The notes below the pieces were generated by a model that saw only the letters and a program-made list of their open reading frames with translations, searched no databases and had not been told where the DNA came from. Shown here piece by piece: positions 1 through 12,378 of a stretch of DNA of 64,000 nt (positions within the stretch are counted from its first letter, which is position 1; each line of letters opens with the position of its first letter). This stretch comes from Stichopus chloronotus (Eukaryota; Echinodermata; Holothuroidea; Aspidochirotida; Stichopodidae). Where the stretch lies: positions 12,691,944 to 12,755,943 of the forward strand of contig CM037848.1 in the NCBI GenBank assembly GCA_021234535.1. The letters are read 5' to 3'. The translations under genes were made by a program, and so were the position numbers.

Positions 1-1007
1 TGACAAAGAAACCCCCTTCTTGTATTTCCCTTATTCCCCAGACTAACCAAAATGGTTCCCTTTCTCTTGTTCTTCTATGTCATGAATTGATACAAACATG
101 ACTACTTCACACTGCTTACACTACATCGCATGATCTACTTCAAATGTTGGTTTTTATGTTGTGTTTTTTTTTCAGATTTTCACATTGCATGACCTTTGGC
201 CATTACTGAGCTGAAGATCATTTAAAGACAAAGTGCAGTTTGTAAATAATATGAAGAATGTTTTTGATCACACATACACTAAAATTCTCACCTGCTCCTT
301 TTTGTTTTCTTGTATCCTCAGTTTGCATGACCTCTCCAGGACCAATCTTTAGAATGTGACTCTTCCACCAAGTTTTTATGTGATAATCACATTATTTTCA
401 TTCATCTCCCTCTGTCCTGTGTTTTGTTGCTGAGTTTGCCATTTGTCTGCTTCTGACTGAGATCTTTTGCATGTGGATGCTGTCTTTTATGATGAATGCA
501 AGAGCCATTAAAGAATTGATATCTCATGTTTCATTGTCGTAACTTTTTGTTATTATTTTCTCTTTTAGCAAATTTAGCGTGAAACAGTTTTGGTCTAGGT
601 TGAGAATGTCCAGTTTACTATGAAACAGATAAAACATGCTCTATGGCCATAATTGCACTTGAGCTTGTGCATTAAGGAAACTTGAACTACCATTGGTGTA
701 CCTGAATTGAACTATTGGATGGTTGGATTACAATGGAAATGTGATTTTGATTTGATATATATCACATGTTATCTCATCACAGTTTTGGAAAAAGAACAAA
801 GATTCATTCAAGGTTAAAAAAAAAGACAGCATATAGATGTGTAAGAAGTGTAGTTGTTTGGTCAATGTATTAAGTAAACACTGCTGGTACTGTCCAGAAT
901 TTTTTTTTCTATTAATCAATTACTATATTTAAATTGTACAATAAGTGACTTTTTCATTCATTAATTTGTAAGTGACTCATTCTCATTCACCTTTTACTCA
1001 TGATAAG
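1..1007. other. Intron (3' part), no exon recognised
   Basis: AT-rich sequence with several poly-T runs and pyrimidine tracts. I see no stretch that continues the gene in phase and no Ig, FN3 or PEVK signature. The acceptor for the next exon is the AG at 1006-1007, just after in-frame stops. Confidence 0.6.
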
Positions 1008-1270
1008 GAGTCGAAAGCCCCCGGAGACCAACTGAGGAGCACCCAGAACATCCAGAGGAGGTAACAACTATCAGCATCACACAAGAAGAAGTCACACTAG
1101 ATGAGCAACCCCAGTTTCCAGAAATATCCATCAAATTCCAGCCACCTGAATTTGTTGAGACTATTGTCGACACTGAGGTGGATGAAGGTGACATTCTGCA
1201 TCTCAAAGCCAGAGTGAAGGGAACACCTCCAGTTGAAATAAAATGGCTGCATGAAGGCACTGAATTAGTT
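1008..1270 (+). CDS. Exon 1: linker and first half of Ig domain 1
   Basis: Enters in phase 1 (an AG three bases later would also keep phase) and ends in phase 0 before GTGAGT. About 40 acidic, Thr-rich residues form a linker, followed by the A to C strands of an I-set Ig: FVETIVDTEVDEG, then LKARVKGTPPVEIKW. The C-strand Trp is present, but the B-strand Cys position is Ala. The fold is completed by the exon at 1750-1897, so this exon cannot be skipped alone. Two stop codons directly upstream in the same frame place the exon start here. Confidence 0.8.
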
Positions 1271-1749
1271 GTGAGTAATTTTAGATAATTCAGCTTTTGA
1301 CAGAGCAAAGCAAACTGTTGGCTCACTGATGCAGTCGCAAATGACATTTGCTTTGTGGTATTATTTGGGATGTAGTTTTATCAAGAAATTGCAGATACCC
1401 ATATATTTTTATTGAAATATGTGCTGGTGTTCATATTCTTTGATATTTCACAGAAGACATTTGATGCTGAGGTTTAATGACTTATGGAATGGAAAAACAA
1501 ATCAAAAACTCTGTCACAGATTGAAGTACCTGGGATGCTTAGACTTGATGGATTACAACATGAAATATAAATTCAAAACAATCACTGAATTACTAATCTA
1601 ATTTTGAATCTTAATGACTGAAATCATAGTTCCCCGGCTCTGTCACGGAGACAAGCTGAGATATGTGAATCTTTGATAAAAATAGCAAAAAAAAAGATCA
1701 AGAACAGAGCTGAGGTTTGTCATTAACTTCCACATTTGTTTCATTTAAG
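1271..1749. other. Intron inside Ig domain 1
   Basis: A 479-bp intron between the C and C' strands of Ig 1, with GTGAGT donor and TTTAAG acceptor. No other feature seen. Confidence 0.75.
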
Positions 1750-1897
1750 CCATCACCTGAACTTGTCATGACATTTGAAGAGAATGTTACAGAGCTGACG
1801 ATAACTGAGACAAGACCAGAATATACTGGTGAATATGTCTGCCAAGCTGTCAATCCAGTTGGATCAACAGTCTGCACAGCCACAGTCACCATCAAAG
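1750..1897 (+). CDS. Exon 2: second half of Ig domain 1
   Basis: Begins in phase 0 after TTTAAG, matching the upstream exon, and ends in phase 1 at AAAG|GTATGG. It encodes the D to G strands: ELVMTFEENVTELTI, then the F-strand signature YTGEYVCQAVNPVG and a closing ATVTIK strand. The F-strand Cys is present although its B-strand partner is missing, so no canonical disulphide or buried Cys pair is possible. The phase-1 end lets the transcript splice either to the giant exon at 2504 or directly to the exon at 12131. Confidence 0.85.
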
Positions 1898-2503
1898 GTA
1901 TGGTTTTTAATGTTCTTGCTTTCAAGATTTCACTCTTTCTCAAATTTGAATTTTGCCTTTCCTTTTCAGGTTGCTCTTGTCCTTTGCTGTTTTAAAACAG
2001 AAGAAACAGTTGTGGTTATGCTATTTATATCCTTTTTATGTAAACCAGTTACATTTTTGTTCCTTGTCTATGCATGCTACAGTATGTTTATTTTGTTAAA
2101 CATATGGAGTGCAGCTGTGAATGTAAATTTGTTCTCATTCCCATATTAGGTCTCAAAAAACCCATTTTGCTGTAAAATTGGGATGACTCATTATTCTGAT
2201 GTTTGCTCATGTGAAAATGTGCACCACCCTTTTCATATAACTCTTTTTTTTTTTTTTATAAATGTGACTTCCTCTGTAGTCCTTCACCAAAGACAAGGGA
2301 TATTTGAGTAAGCTCTCTGCAAACTTGGCTTCCTTATGTTTCTTCAAATGATGTCCATTGTTATCAAAATTTGTTATCAATTTTGTTATCAAATTTGTTA
2401 TCAAATTTGTTATCAAACTTTGAATAGCATTGTAAATCCTAGCACATTTGATTCTAGTTCATATTGTTTTGCATGATTGTTTGTTTAACTTTTGCATGCA
2501 CAG
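1898..2503. other. Intron with a 12-bp tandem repeat
   Basis: A 606-bp AT-rich intron with a poly-T run near 2245 and five copies of a 12-bp unit at 2358-2417. No coding signal. Confidence 0.7.
2358..2417. repeat. 12-bp tandem repeat, five copies
   Basis: The unit TTTGTTATCAAA is repeated five times with one or two changes, ending about 86 bases before the acceptor of the giant exon. Simple slippage repeat. Confidence 0.85.
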
Positions 2504-5500
2504 AAAGTCAAAGGGTTGTTGCACAGCAAGAGCATGATCTTAAGTCTGCACCCCCTGTAGATTTATCTCCACCTTCTGGCTCCACCGAACCAGAGTACCT
2601 CACAGAAGGTGGAAAAGTAGGTGAACCTGATAAGGAAGAGACAAGTTCACAATCTTCAGAGTCTTCCAGTGAAAGTTCCTCATCAGGAGAATATGAACCT
2701 GGGACAGACACTGGACTCCCTCAAATAGACGAAGTCCCGAAGAGAAATGATGACAACAGTGATGGGGAATTACCTTTGGATGAAAAAGAAAGTTCACATA
2801 GTTCTGTAGAGCATCGATTTAGCTTACCTGTTACAGACGAAATTTTGAAGGATGACAGAGGAAACTTGGTGAAAGACAATGAATCTTGGAAAGAAGCTGC
2901 AATTATGCTTAGTGAGGAAGACAATGATGAAGGTGAAGATAATGACAAACCTGAGAAAGGTGATGAGGAAAAGCCAGTTCTTATTTCCTTCTCTGATGAA
3001 GGAGCTGGAACAGATGAAGAAGAACAGGAACTCTCTTTAAGTTCAGAGTCTAGAACAAGTTCAACAGCATCTCTTGGTCATGAGGTGCAGAAAGAAACAA
3101 TTGTTGTTGAAAAGAGACAATTTACAGAATATCAGCCCCAAAGTGATGTCTCAGACATACAACGTGCAGGTGATGGACAGCAAAAGGAGGAAGATGGTAA
3201 CCTTGAAGAACCTTTAGAATGGATTAAACCTGTGTACTATGAAGAGCAAGTGATAGAAAGATATGAAGAAGATGTTAACTATGACATCTATCTTCAGAGT
3301 CATGAAGTTATTGAATACACTGTTTCAGTAGATAGATCAACATGGGACCAAGGAGGTGAATCTATGCAACCGAATGACAAGAAAATCGAAAGGGTACCAC
3401 AGGCTTCCACTAATCAGCCACATGCTCTCCTGGAAGGTGAACAAGATGTCGATGTTTTGAGAATTGGTGGTGGTGATTTTGGTGATGCTAACCAGGTTTC
3501 AGAAGAGAGGAAAAGTTCTGAAACTAGTCTAGTCATGGGTGATGGTATCCAGACCCTAGAAGAAACAGAACAATTTCCCACAAACCAAAAGGAAGATGAG
3601 ATAGTAGCTGAGGTAAAAGTCGCTGAAATACACATTGAAGTTGGTCAACATGAACAGTTCATTGAGGAATTGCAGCCTGTACTACATGCAGCTAAGAATG
3701 ACTTAGAAAACTTTGCAAAGTCACTTCAGAGTAACAGGCAACTCCCAGTCCCATGTGATCCTGATGAAGAAAGATGGCAGAATCCAGAACAATATCCAGT
3801 GAAGGAAGAGATCACAATTTCAGAGCAACCAGACATTGAGTCAAGTCAAGATTTTCTGGCAGGTCTGTTTGGTCCTTCTCCCGATGCCCCAACAGATGAT
3901 AATGAAAGTGGGGATTCCGTTTCAACTATAGATTCAGACGAGTTCTTATGTTCATTTGGTGAAACTTTGAGGAAAAGAATTCAGAAGCCTGAGAAGGTTG
4001 TTGAAATCGATGCCCTTCAGACAGATGACACAATAGCAGATGACAAAGCAGTCACTCAAGTCTTTATTGAAGTAGGCCAAAATGAGGAGTACTTTGAAGA
4101 TGTCTCACCAGTACTACACTCAGCTAAGTCTGATTTGGAAGACCTTGTAAAGTCACAGGATGATGTTAACTTTTCTCAGCAGGAACTGGTTTCAAAAGAT
4201 GTGTATGAAGAAATACTTGATCCTTACAAAGAAGTACCTGGCCAAGACAGGCAGGTCATTGACTTTGATGGTTTTGTTCCAGAAGGTTGTATCGAGGATT
4301 TGGTACAAAATAAAGAGCATGAACGTACACAGACAGACCTTCAAGAGAAGACCTTAATACCAGAGAATGAACTGCCCATCAAGGAAAGAGGGCAAGACTT
4401 CGGTGACAAAGCATCTGATGGACAGTCACACATAGCAGAACCAAGGGTGTATGTTCCATTCAGTCAAGAAGATGAGACATTAACTGATAGAGAGGACAAT
4501 GAAGACAAGCAAGATAGTAAAGACTTGCTCCATCTAACGTTAGAAAAAGCTTTTGCTCCAAAACTTGATGTAGACACCATGGAAGAGGAAAGTAAAAATG
4601 TGGGTGAGTCAGAGCAAATATCAGACAAGCACAAAGGGTTCCTGTTGGCACTCATGGGAGAGAAAGAACCAGATGGTGAAGTAGATCAAGGAGTATGCAA
4701 TAGCAAAGAAACAGATTTGACAGAATATTTTCGGGGAACATTCAGAGCAGTATCTCCAGTTTGTAGAGACATCGTAGAAGAACAATTGCATGATCCAGAC
4801 AAGGATATAGTATCCCCAGGAGAACTGCCTTCATCTTCTGAAGAAGATGGAGAGGAAGATTTTTTGAGACAAATTTTGGAAGAGAAGGGCTTAGATGAAG
4901 ACAGGCAACCTACCATGAACAATGAGTTAAGACTGAAGCTTGAAGCTTTGCAGGTTGATACAAATGTAGATGAAAACAAAGCCTCACAGAAGCAGCAAGT
5001 CCAGTTAACAGTACACTTGGAAAGCAAACCTGTCAGTGATAAACTTCCAGAAGAAGAATCATCACTTTCAGATGACATACCTTGTCAGATGACAGGTGAG
5101 ACAGATCCAGAATTAAAGGAGTCCCTCAAGCAAAGTTTGAAAAATAAAACTGAACCAAAAACGTTGGATCTTGATGATGAACAGCTTCTTGATCCTGAGG
5201 ATCCAAATGTAAAGGTACCACATGAAGACACATGTAGTTCATCATCTGAAGATGAGGAGGTTTTGTCTCAAATATTGGAAGAGAGAGGTTTGACTGAAGA
5301 CAAACCACCCACTATGAATAATGAATTGAAACTGAAGCTTGAAGCATTACAGGTGGACACATACAAAGACGAAGAGAAATCAGAGAAGCAAATGTCAAGT
5401 TTGGCAGTATACTTGGAGAGCAAACCTGTTGAACATACTCCTACAGAACCATCTCTTTCAGATGACATACCTTGTGAGACAAGAGATGAAACAGATCCAG

Positions 5501-8500
5501 AATTGCAAGAGTTCCTCAAACAAACTCTGAAGACTCAACTTGAACCAGAAACTTTGGATCTTGATGATGAACAACTTCTTGATCCTAAGGATCCAAATGT
5601 AAAGGTACCAGCTGAAGACACATCTAGTTCACCATCTGAAGAGGAGGAGTTTATGTCTCAAATATTGGAAGAAAAAGGTTTGACTGAAGACGAGCCACCC
5701 ACTATGAATGATGAATTGAAACTGAAGCTTGATGCATTATTACAGTTGGATACAGACAAAGAAGGAAAAGATGAATCACAGAGGCAAGGGTCAAGTTTAG
5801 CAGTATACTTGGAAAGTAAACCTGTCGAACATACTCCTCCAGATCCATCTCCTTTAGATGACATACCTTCTGAGACAAGAGATGATACAGATCCAGAATT
5901 ACAAGAGTTCCTCAAGCAAAGTTTGAAGAATCAACCTGAACCAAAATATTTGGATCTTGATGACGAACAGCTTCTTGATCCAGAGGATCCAAATGTAAAG
6001 TTATCACCAGTATACACATCTACATCATCATCTGAGGATGAGGAGTTTTTGTCCCAAATATTGGAAGAAAAAGGTTTGACTGAAGACAAACCACCCTCTA
6101 TGAATGATGAATTAAAACTGAAGCTTGAAGCATTACAGCTAGATACTAACAAAGAAGAAACAGAGAGGCATATGTCAAGTTTAGCTGTGTTTTTGGAAAG
6201 TGAACCAGTTGTTGAGCCACCCACAGCAGACAATGATTCTGTGACTGAAGATGTAGCCCCACAAATTTCTGAGTATCGTCTCGAAATCAACCAACCTGAT
6301 CCAGACGACTTTATAGTAGCTGCTTCAATAGAAGTACCTCATAGAAAAACTTCAGAGGGTGAACATAGTAGTGATGGCTCAAAAAGCACCTCTTCTTCTG
6401 ACACAAGTTCCTCTTCAAGTTTGGCAACTGTCAAGAAAAAGTCAGGCCAGTCAGAAGAGAGTGTTACTTGTGATGATGGCTATGTGGATAGTAGCAGCAA
6501 GGTTTCATCTGCCACCAAATTAGGTTCAGTTGAGATTCAGGATGAATGTATAGTTTTGCAGTCATTTTTAGAGCATCACCCTATTGCTGATAAAGCAGGT
6601 GATCAAGAAAGAAATCTCAAAGATTTGGAAAATGCAAGCAATGAAGATCAATCAGAAAATAAGACTGAGGTGTTTGACATATTTTTGGAAGTTCCAGAGA
6701 AGACTGCATCTCTGCCATCTTCACCAAGAGCTGCTGACGACATTTTGACCAGTGACACAAACATCCCAAAAGAAAGCAGCAGTAGCTCTGATGAACGCCA
6801 GGATGAAGACTCATGTGATGATAGAAGAGACAACTCTGGCAAGACAGATGCTTCCAGAAAGAAATCCACTGCAGATATTTTCATAACGGATGCTACCACC
6901 ATGCCAGTGCAAAGTGAAATAATATTGCACCAAGAATCAAAAGAAGGTGAGGACCCTGCCATCTTTACTGCCTATTTGGAGACAGGCCCCAGAGTGCCTC
7001 CCACAGACAGACAACGATCAGAGTTGCAAATGAACGTCGGAAGTAAGCAGTCAGATGTTGGTGACATCTCATTTGAAGTAGCTACTACCACTCCCCATCA
7101 CTCTGGAGATGCTATTTCATCATCAGAGGAAATGGAATACAACATTTTTTCTAGAAATGTGTCTGTCAAAGAGAGCCACAGAAGTTCTGTTGAGACAGTA
7201 GAAATTGTGGAATTTCAGTCTGTTGAAAAAGTTGCAGTCCTTCCAAAGAAATCACCTCTAAAAGTGGAACAGTGCTTATCTGACTCTTATGTTGAGTCAC
7301 CCACCAGGAAGTATTTTGAAGTGGTCCAACCCTTTCCTGCATCAGGAGCACCATGGATAGTAGTTCGTCCCCCCGACGAAGAGGCAAAGACAGTATTCGA
7401 TGGCGAAGAACATTCCGGTAAAGTTGACAACTTATCAACTGAATCAAGTGATACTGAACTTGGGGAGGAGTTTGAGTATACTGAAAGTGACATAGAGGAT
7501 GCTCTAGATGAATTTGGTGGTAGCTCTGATGAAAGGAAAGAGAAGGAGGAGATAGACCAAGAATCAAACATCAAAGATCAAAATGGCAATGAGAATGATG
7601 CAGATGATGAAGATGATCATCCTTTACAAACTGCTATTGAAAGTGGTCAAGATGAGAATGCTGCAGTGAAGTTAGTGACTCCAGACAAAGGTATCACCAT
7701 AGTTACAGACCAGCAAGTCACAGAATCATCCATTCCAGAAGATATGAAGCAGCGGTCCCAAAGCCTCTCAAGCTCTTCCACAGATACAGAGCTAGAAGAA
7801 TTTAGTCAACGACCAACCCTTCCATCAGAGCCTCAGGGAGATATTGATGATATATCTGAACTACGAAGTGATGAGGAAGGAGGTGAACTTGAAAGATCTG
7901 CCTCAAATTCTCCTTTGATGGTAGAACTTCAGATACCATCTGGTCAAGATGCTGATAACCAAAAGGAGACCTTTGTCACTGTGAAGGTGAAAGTTGCATC
8001 TGCCAGACCTCGGAGTGTTCATGTTTCATATCAGGCCAATGATAAACCAGAAGAGCAAATATTCATGAGCCAAGGGAAGAAATTCAGAGGTGTAAGTGAT
8101 GGCTCATTCCAGACTTCTCTTAGTGGGGGAAGTGATGATGGACGGATGTCAGTAGATGTTGGAAGAGAGGTGTCATCGTCAGAAGTGACCGGAGAGGACA
8201 AACTAACCAAATATGACAGTGACAAGGAATCAGCAGAGCTAAATGTTGAAAGGTTACATTCAGATTCCACTGAAAACATAGAAGAATTGGAAACCACCAA
8301 GGAAGTATCAACTTTTGAAATGGCTGTATCATATCCTGACACACATCCTCCTGCTAATGAACCAGTTTCCTCTACTCCTATACAGAGGGATTCAGAAAGG
8401 TTCCCCAAATTTGTCTCACCAGATCTGAGAGACAGAACTGAGGTAGAAGTTCAGCCATCACCAGAACCAGATCAGTGCCACCTATATGTTGTTGAGGCTC

Positions 8501-9214
8501 TGAAGGACGTCACTGTCCAAGAAGGTGAGCTTGTCACTCTTGATTGCCACATTTCTGGGCATCCAGAACCAGAAATCAAATGGTACAAGAATAGTGCAAT
8601 ACTTGTTGAAGATCAAAACTGTTCTACCAGGACAATGAGGTATCGAGATCTGTATGCCGGTGTGGAGATACTTCAAGCATCACTTGAAGATGAAGGTGAA
8701 TACTCAATAGTTGCTACAAATTCTGAGAAAAGTGTGAAGTGCAGTGCCACTTTGAAGGTCATCAAGCCAGCTGATGAGGAGCAAACCTTGCCAAAAACAG
8801 ATGATGACAAGTCAGAAGGTGGCTCTAAAGATAACTCTACTCCAAATACGAAAACATCACTAAGAGGCAAACAAGAACAACGCAGCAGAACTCTCTCCTT
8901 TGATCTCAAAAACATCGGAAAAGAGGAAGTTTTCCTTTCGTCAGATTTGGTCGATCCATCAGAGGAATCTTTCAAAACCCAAACAGAAAATGATGCAGAC
9001 CTTAATGTCATGACCAATGTAGCATCTTGCACGCCCGTACAAAGTAGCTCTGCACAAACTTTAGATGTCGATAACCAGCCACTGTCTGTTAATAATGTTG
9101 ATGTTAGTTCAGCTTGTATTGCAGTGAATTCTGAGAGATTGCATGCTGGTGGTGATGACTCTGATGACAGTGATATCACAGAGAGGAAAAAAGAGTTGCA
9201 TGCACCAGATAAAG
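2504..9214 (+). CDS. Exon 3: giant acidic Ser/Glu-rich exon with a C-terminal Ig domain
   Basis: A single exon of 2,237 codons, entering in phase 1 after TGCACAG and leaving in phase 1 at GATAAAG|GTTTGA. Most of it is predicted disordered: Glu, Asp and Ser runs, many casein-kinase-type S-x-x-E/D sites, few aromatics. Internal structure includes a 31-residue segment present twice (3631-3723 and 4063-4155), a series of four repeats of about 130 residues (4828-6230), and a recurring short motif of the form Y/F-L-E-x-x-P. An I-set Ig lies at 8476-8763 (LVTLDCHISGHPEPEIKWYK; DEGEYSIVATN). It has the B-strand Cys but no F-strand Cys. The donor is weak (T at +3 and +4). Reading through gives a stop at 9238-9240, so the exon may double as a terminal exon. 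Its length is divisible by three, so it can also be skipped cleanly. Confidence 0.8.
3631..4155 (+). repeat. Duplicated 31-residue motif inside exon 3
   Basis: The segment at 3631-3723 (HIEVGQHEQFIEELQPVLH and onward to NFAKS) recurs at 4063-4155 (FIEVGQNEEYFEDVSPVLH and onward to DLVKS). Spacing is 432 bp. The copies share IEVGQ, an aromatic/acidic block, PVLH and AK-x-DLE, a pattern that suggests a short amphipathic helix in an otherwise disordered region. Confidence 0.8.
4828..6230 (+). repeat. Four-copy repeat of about 130 residues inside exon 3
   Basis: Units start near 4828, 5233, 5623 and 6019 (spacing 405, 390 and 396 bp). Each holds an acidic Ser cluster, QILEE(K/R)GL-x-ED, P-x-MN-x-ELKLKL-(E/D)AL, (V/F)-x-LES-x-PV and, in the first three, DDIP-x-x then DPELKE/DPELQEFLKQ and DLDDEQLLDP. 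The copies clearly diverge in sequence and length, so this array is older than the 603-bp PEVK array downstream. No known domain recognised. Confidence 0.88.
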
Positions 9215-12130
9215 GTTTGAACCTTACCACATTCAATTGATCTTCGTTGTACCCATGTCATTACTAATATCCAGTCGTTGTCATCATCGCATTTACTTAA
9301 CAATGTTCGCTACCATCTGTCTAGATAGTATGTTGGTTATATTGAAGTTCATTGGGATCTGGTCGAACTTTTTTTGTCATTTGTTCATTGTCCATTTCGT
9401 TTATGGCGCTGCATCACATTTCTAAGAAAAAAATGCTGCCTTTGTCTATTAAACCCCAATTTATGGTGTTTGTCCTAAATTGCTGTTGATCTGTGACCTG
9501 GTACAAATATTTTTAGGATACACAGTTTGTTTTGCTCATTTTAAAGTTGCGCTTTATTGCCCATGAAAGCTGCAGTTTACAAATGTGCTGTATCTGTCTG
9601 TGAGTCTCCGTGTTACGCACTCTGTTTAGAGTTCATTTTAGTTCACTCAGTTCATCCTTCATGTATGTTTGGTGGGAATATTTTATGATAGAAAAAGTTC
9701 ATGCTTTAAGTGAGGTAATGATGTTCCCGTGGGATAATATGCCATGTAAGTATGCCGATCAAGAATGCAATTTTGAAAATTGAACCATCTGAAAGTATCT
9801 GCACTTTCATGTGGATCAAAATTGGCTAATATTAAGCTGCTCAGTGATTTTTTTCATCTTTCACTCCAAAAGTTTCCCATGTGTGTGTTTAAATGTCAGA
9901 GATGTTTGTGTGTTTCTGTTTTAAAAAGTTTGGTCTAAATGGGCTTCAACATTGTCAACAATTGTTATTATTGTTGCCTTTGAAATGTCCGTTATGGCAA
10001 AGTATTCTAAGGGGCATTTATACTGTGCGATAATGGCCTAGCTATCGTGAAAATTGATCCAAAGCACCGCTTTGAATGTGTACAGTCTCTCCTTCTGTAT
10101 GAATTCTTTCTTTGCTACACCTCTCTCACTGTATGCATTGTGTGGTAGCCACACACCAATATGCAAGCAAGCTAATTTCTCGGCATATGATGATCTTACA
10201 TGGTGAAATGTAGAATTTACCATTACAAACAAACACACTGAACTCAATTACATTTGTGAACATGTTGGTATATTTATTTCCTTCAGCCATTCATATTACT
10301 TTTCTCTCCATCATTGGAACACTGGGCATTGCATCACTTCTTCTTTAATGCTTCCTTTTCCATCTGTTTTGCTTGATAATATATCTTGTAACATCTATCA
10401 TCTCATTATTCATGAATATTTATTCAGATCATTGTGTATTATTTTTTGGCACCCCTCGTATGCTTGTACTTACACTGGTATGTAAATTCTGTACAAAATT
10501 CACTGCTTCAATATTTACACTTACACATGTTGTTATTACCATGTAATACCAAATTAATTTGAGGTTGTTTTTTATTCCAGTCCTAAATTGAGTTATTTAA
10601 AGCTGAATGGATGACAAAAATTATCATAGGCCTTGGTCTCAGTTCACAAATTTTGAAGTTGAAGCATAAAACAATTCTACACTGATTAAAAACCATTTGC
10701 TCCTTTATTAATAGTTGTCTGTCACATTTTGAAATTTGGTAAGTTATAGTTGCCCCATTGCCACATTTAATGAATTATACTTGCCACATTTGATGAATTG
10801 TAGTTGCCCCATTGCTACATTTAATGAATTATAGTTGCCTCATTGCCACATTTTGTGACATGTGGATAACGTGTGCTACAATTGGTTAGTCAACGGGAAG
10901 TTTCAAAGTATGTTAGAAGTTTTAAGATATTGTCACATTTTCAAACATGAGATGTAAATTGTGTAAACATGTAACGCACATTTCAAGACTTGCCCATCAC
11001 AGATTTCTGCAGAAAATGTGCATCCTCGCTTGTAATGTTAATTTCATGAATCCTTTGACCAATTGATCTCACTTCCTGTCTTAAAAAACCCAATCAATGG
11101 CCCATATATTGGGTATTGAGAAGTGTGCATTTATGTAAGCGGCCATTTCGTGGCATGAGTAATTTATTCCTCGTTCACTAACACTCTTGCATTAAGTTCA
11201 TCATTACTTGTTCCTTTGGAGAGAGTCCTTAATGTAGACCTGCTTAAAATGGACCAAAATTTCATGATTGACCAGCAGCTATACCTTCAGTTATTTACTT
11301 TCTACTTTCCCGATCAACAGCTTTAGGCATGTCCACCCTTCCTTTTACCCGTCTTTTACCCCCTCTCTTGCCCCCCTTCCCAACCACCGTCCCCATTCTT
11401 TTGTTTTCTTCTTGTTCTCATCTGAGTCTTCCATCAACCCTGTGGCTAAATATCAAACCAGACATGAACTACATACAAGACATAATAAAAAAAAAGCCTC
11501 TACACCATCTTCCAAATGCCTTTTATTAACCAACGTATGATTAATGCAACCATTCCTGTCCTAAGTTAAATAAATACTTGTCAGACAAAAAAATATTAAT
11601 GCAATCATTCTTCTCCTACGTTTAACAAGTACTTGGCAACTCAGTTCTAATGCAACTATTTCTGTCATGCAATCTTGTCAAATAACACACTGCACCCTTC
11701 TCACAAGATGATGGCCTCATGATAATTGAAACTTTGTTGCACCATTGTAGTTGTCAACTTTCCATGCATATATTTTGAAATAAGATGTATTTAGGTTAGT
11801 ACCATGTAAGCTTGTACTTGCAAATGAGTGACTGAGAAATGATGAAATGTGCAGTTGTCTTTAAATGCAAATAATCTAATGTATTACTTATGGTCTGAAA
11901 GTTCAAATTTTTACCTAAGCTTCAGTGCTCACCTTTATAAGAATTGATTAGCCTATTAGGCACATAATACTACCAGTGGCTCTGGCAAATGTGAACCCGA
12001 TAAACAGTGTTGTTTCAATAAGACAGAAATGTACAGAGTAGTGAGTTTGCTGACTTTGTTTTTGCATTCCAAATAATAAGGAATGGTACTCTCCTGAAGT
12101 TTATTTTTAAAATTTTGTTTCATGGTTTAG
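9215..12130. other. Intron, or 3' untranslated region of an alternative isoform
   Basis: 2.9 kb with no further Ig or PEVK exon recognised. If the donor at 9215 is not used, translation stops at 9240 and this becomes a 3' UTR. AATAAA occurs at 11484-11489 and 11569-11574, and ATTAAA at 9448-9453, but such hexamers are common in AT-rich sequence. It also holds a 31-bp tandem repeat (10745-10859). Confidence 0.6.
10745..10859. repeat. 31-bp tandem repeat, four copies
   Basis: A unit built on TAGTTGCCCCATTGCCACAT is present about four times. The second copy lacks 8 bases. Non-coding. Confidence 0.8.
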
Positions 12131-12378
12131 AACATCCACCATCGCCTGAGGAGAAAGTAGATCGTGAAAAACCAGTACCAGAAATTTACAAGCCGGATGA
12201 AGGTCAGTTGAAACCAGAGGAGATCTTCCCCCAGCTGTCACCAAAGGAACGAAAACTGGCAGAGGAATTGGGCGAATTGCCATCTGCAGAAACTATCCAA
12301 ATCGTACCACCAACATTCCTCCAAGTGCTGGAACCGCAAGTGGTCCATGACGGTGAACCTGTCAAGTTCACAGCCAAG
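12131..12378 (+). CDS. Exon 4: Pro/Glu linker and first half of Ig domain 3
   Basis: Enters in phase 1 after GGTTTAG and leaves in phase 0 at GCCAAG|GTTTGT. It encodes a Pro/Glu/Lys-rich linker (PSPEEKVDREKPVPEIYKP and further), then the A and B strands of an I-set Ig: PPTFLQVLEPQVVHDGEPV, then KFTAK. Ala stands at the usual B-strand Cys position. The Trp and later strands are in the next exon, 862 bp away. Confidence 0.85.

Noticed and set aside
4686..9236. Several open frames on the minus strand opposite the giant acidic exon
   Set aside because: Ser-rich shadow translations of GAA/GAT/TCA-rich sense codons. No domain, and splice logic supports only the + strand.
9240..9240. The stop at 9238-9240 as the true end of the gene
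   Set aside because: A phase-matched donor at 9215 and phase-matched Ig exons downstream show that the gene continues. Retained only as a possible alternative isoform end.
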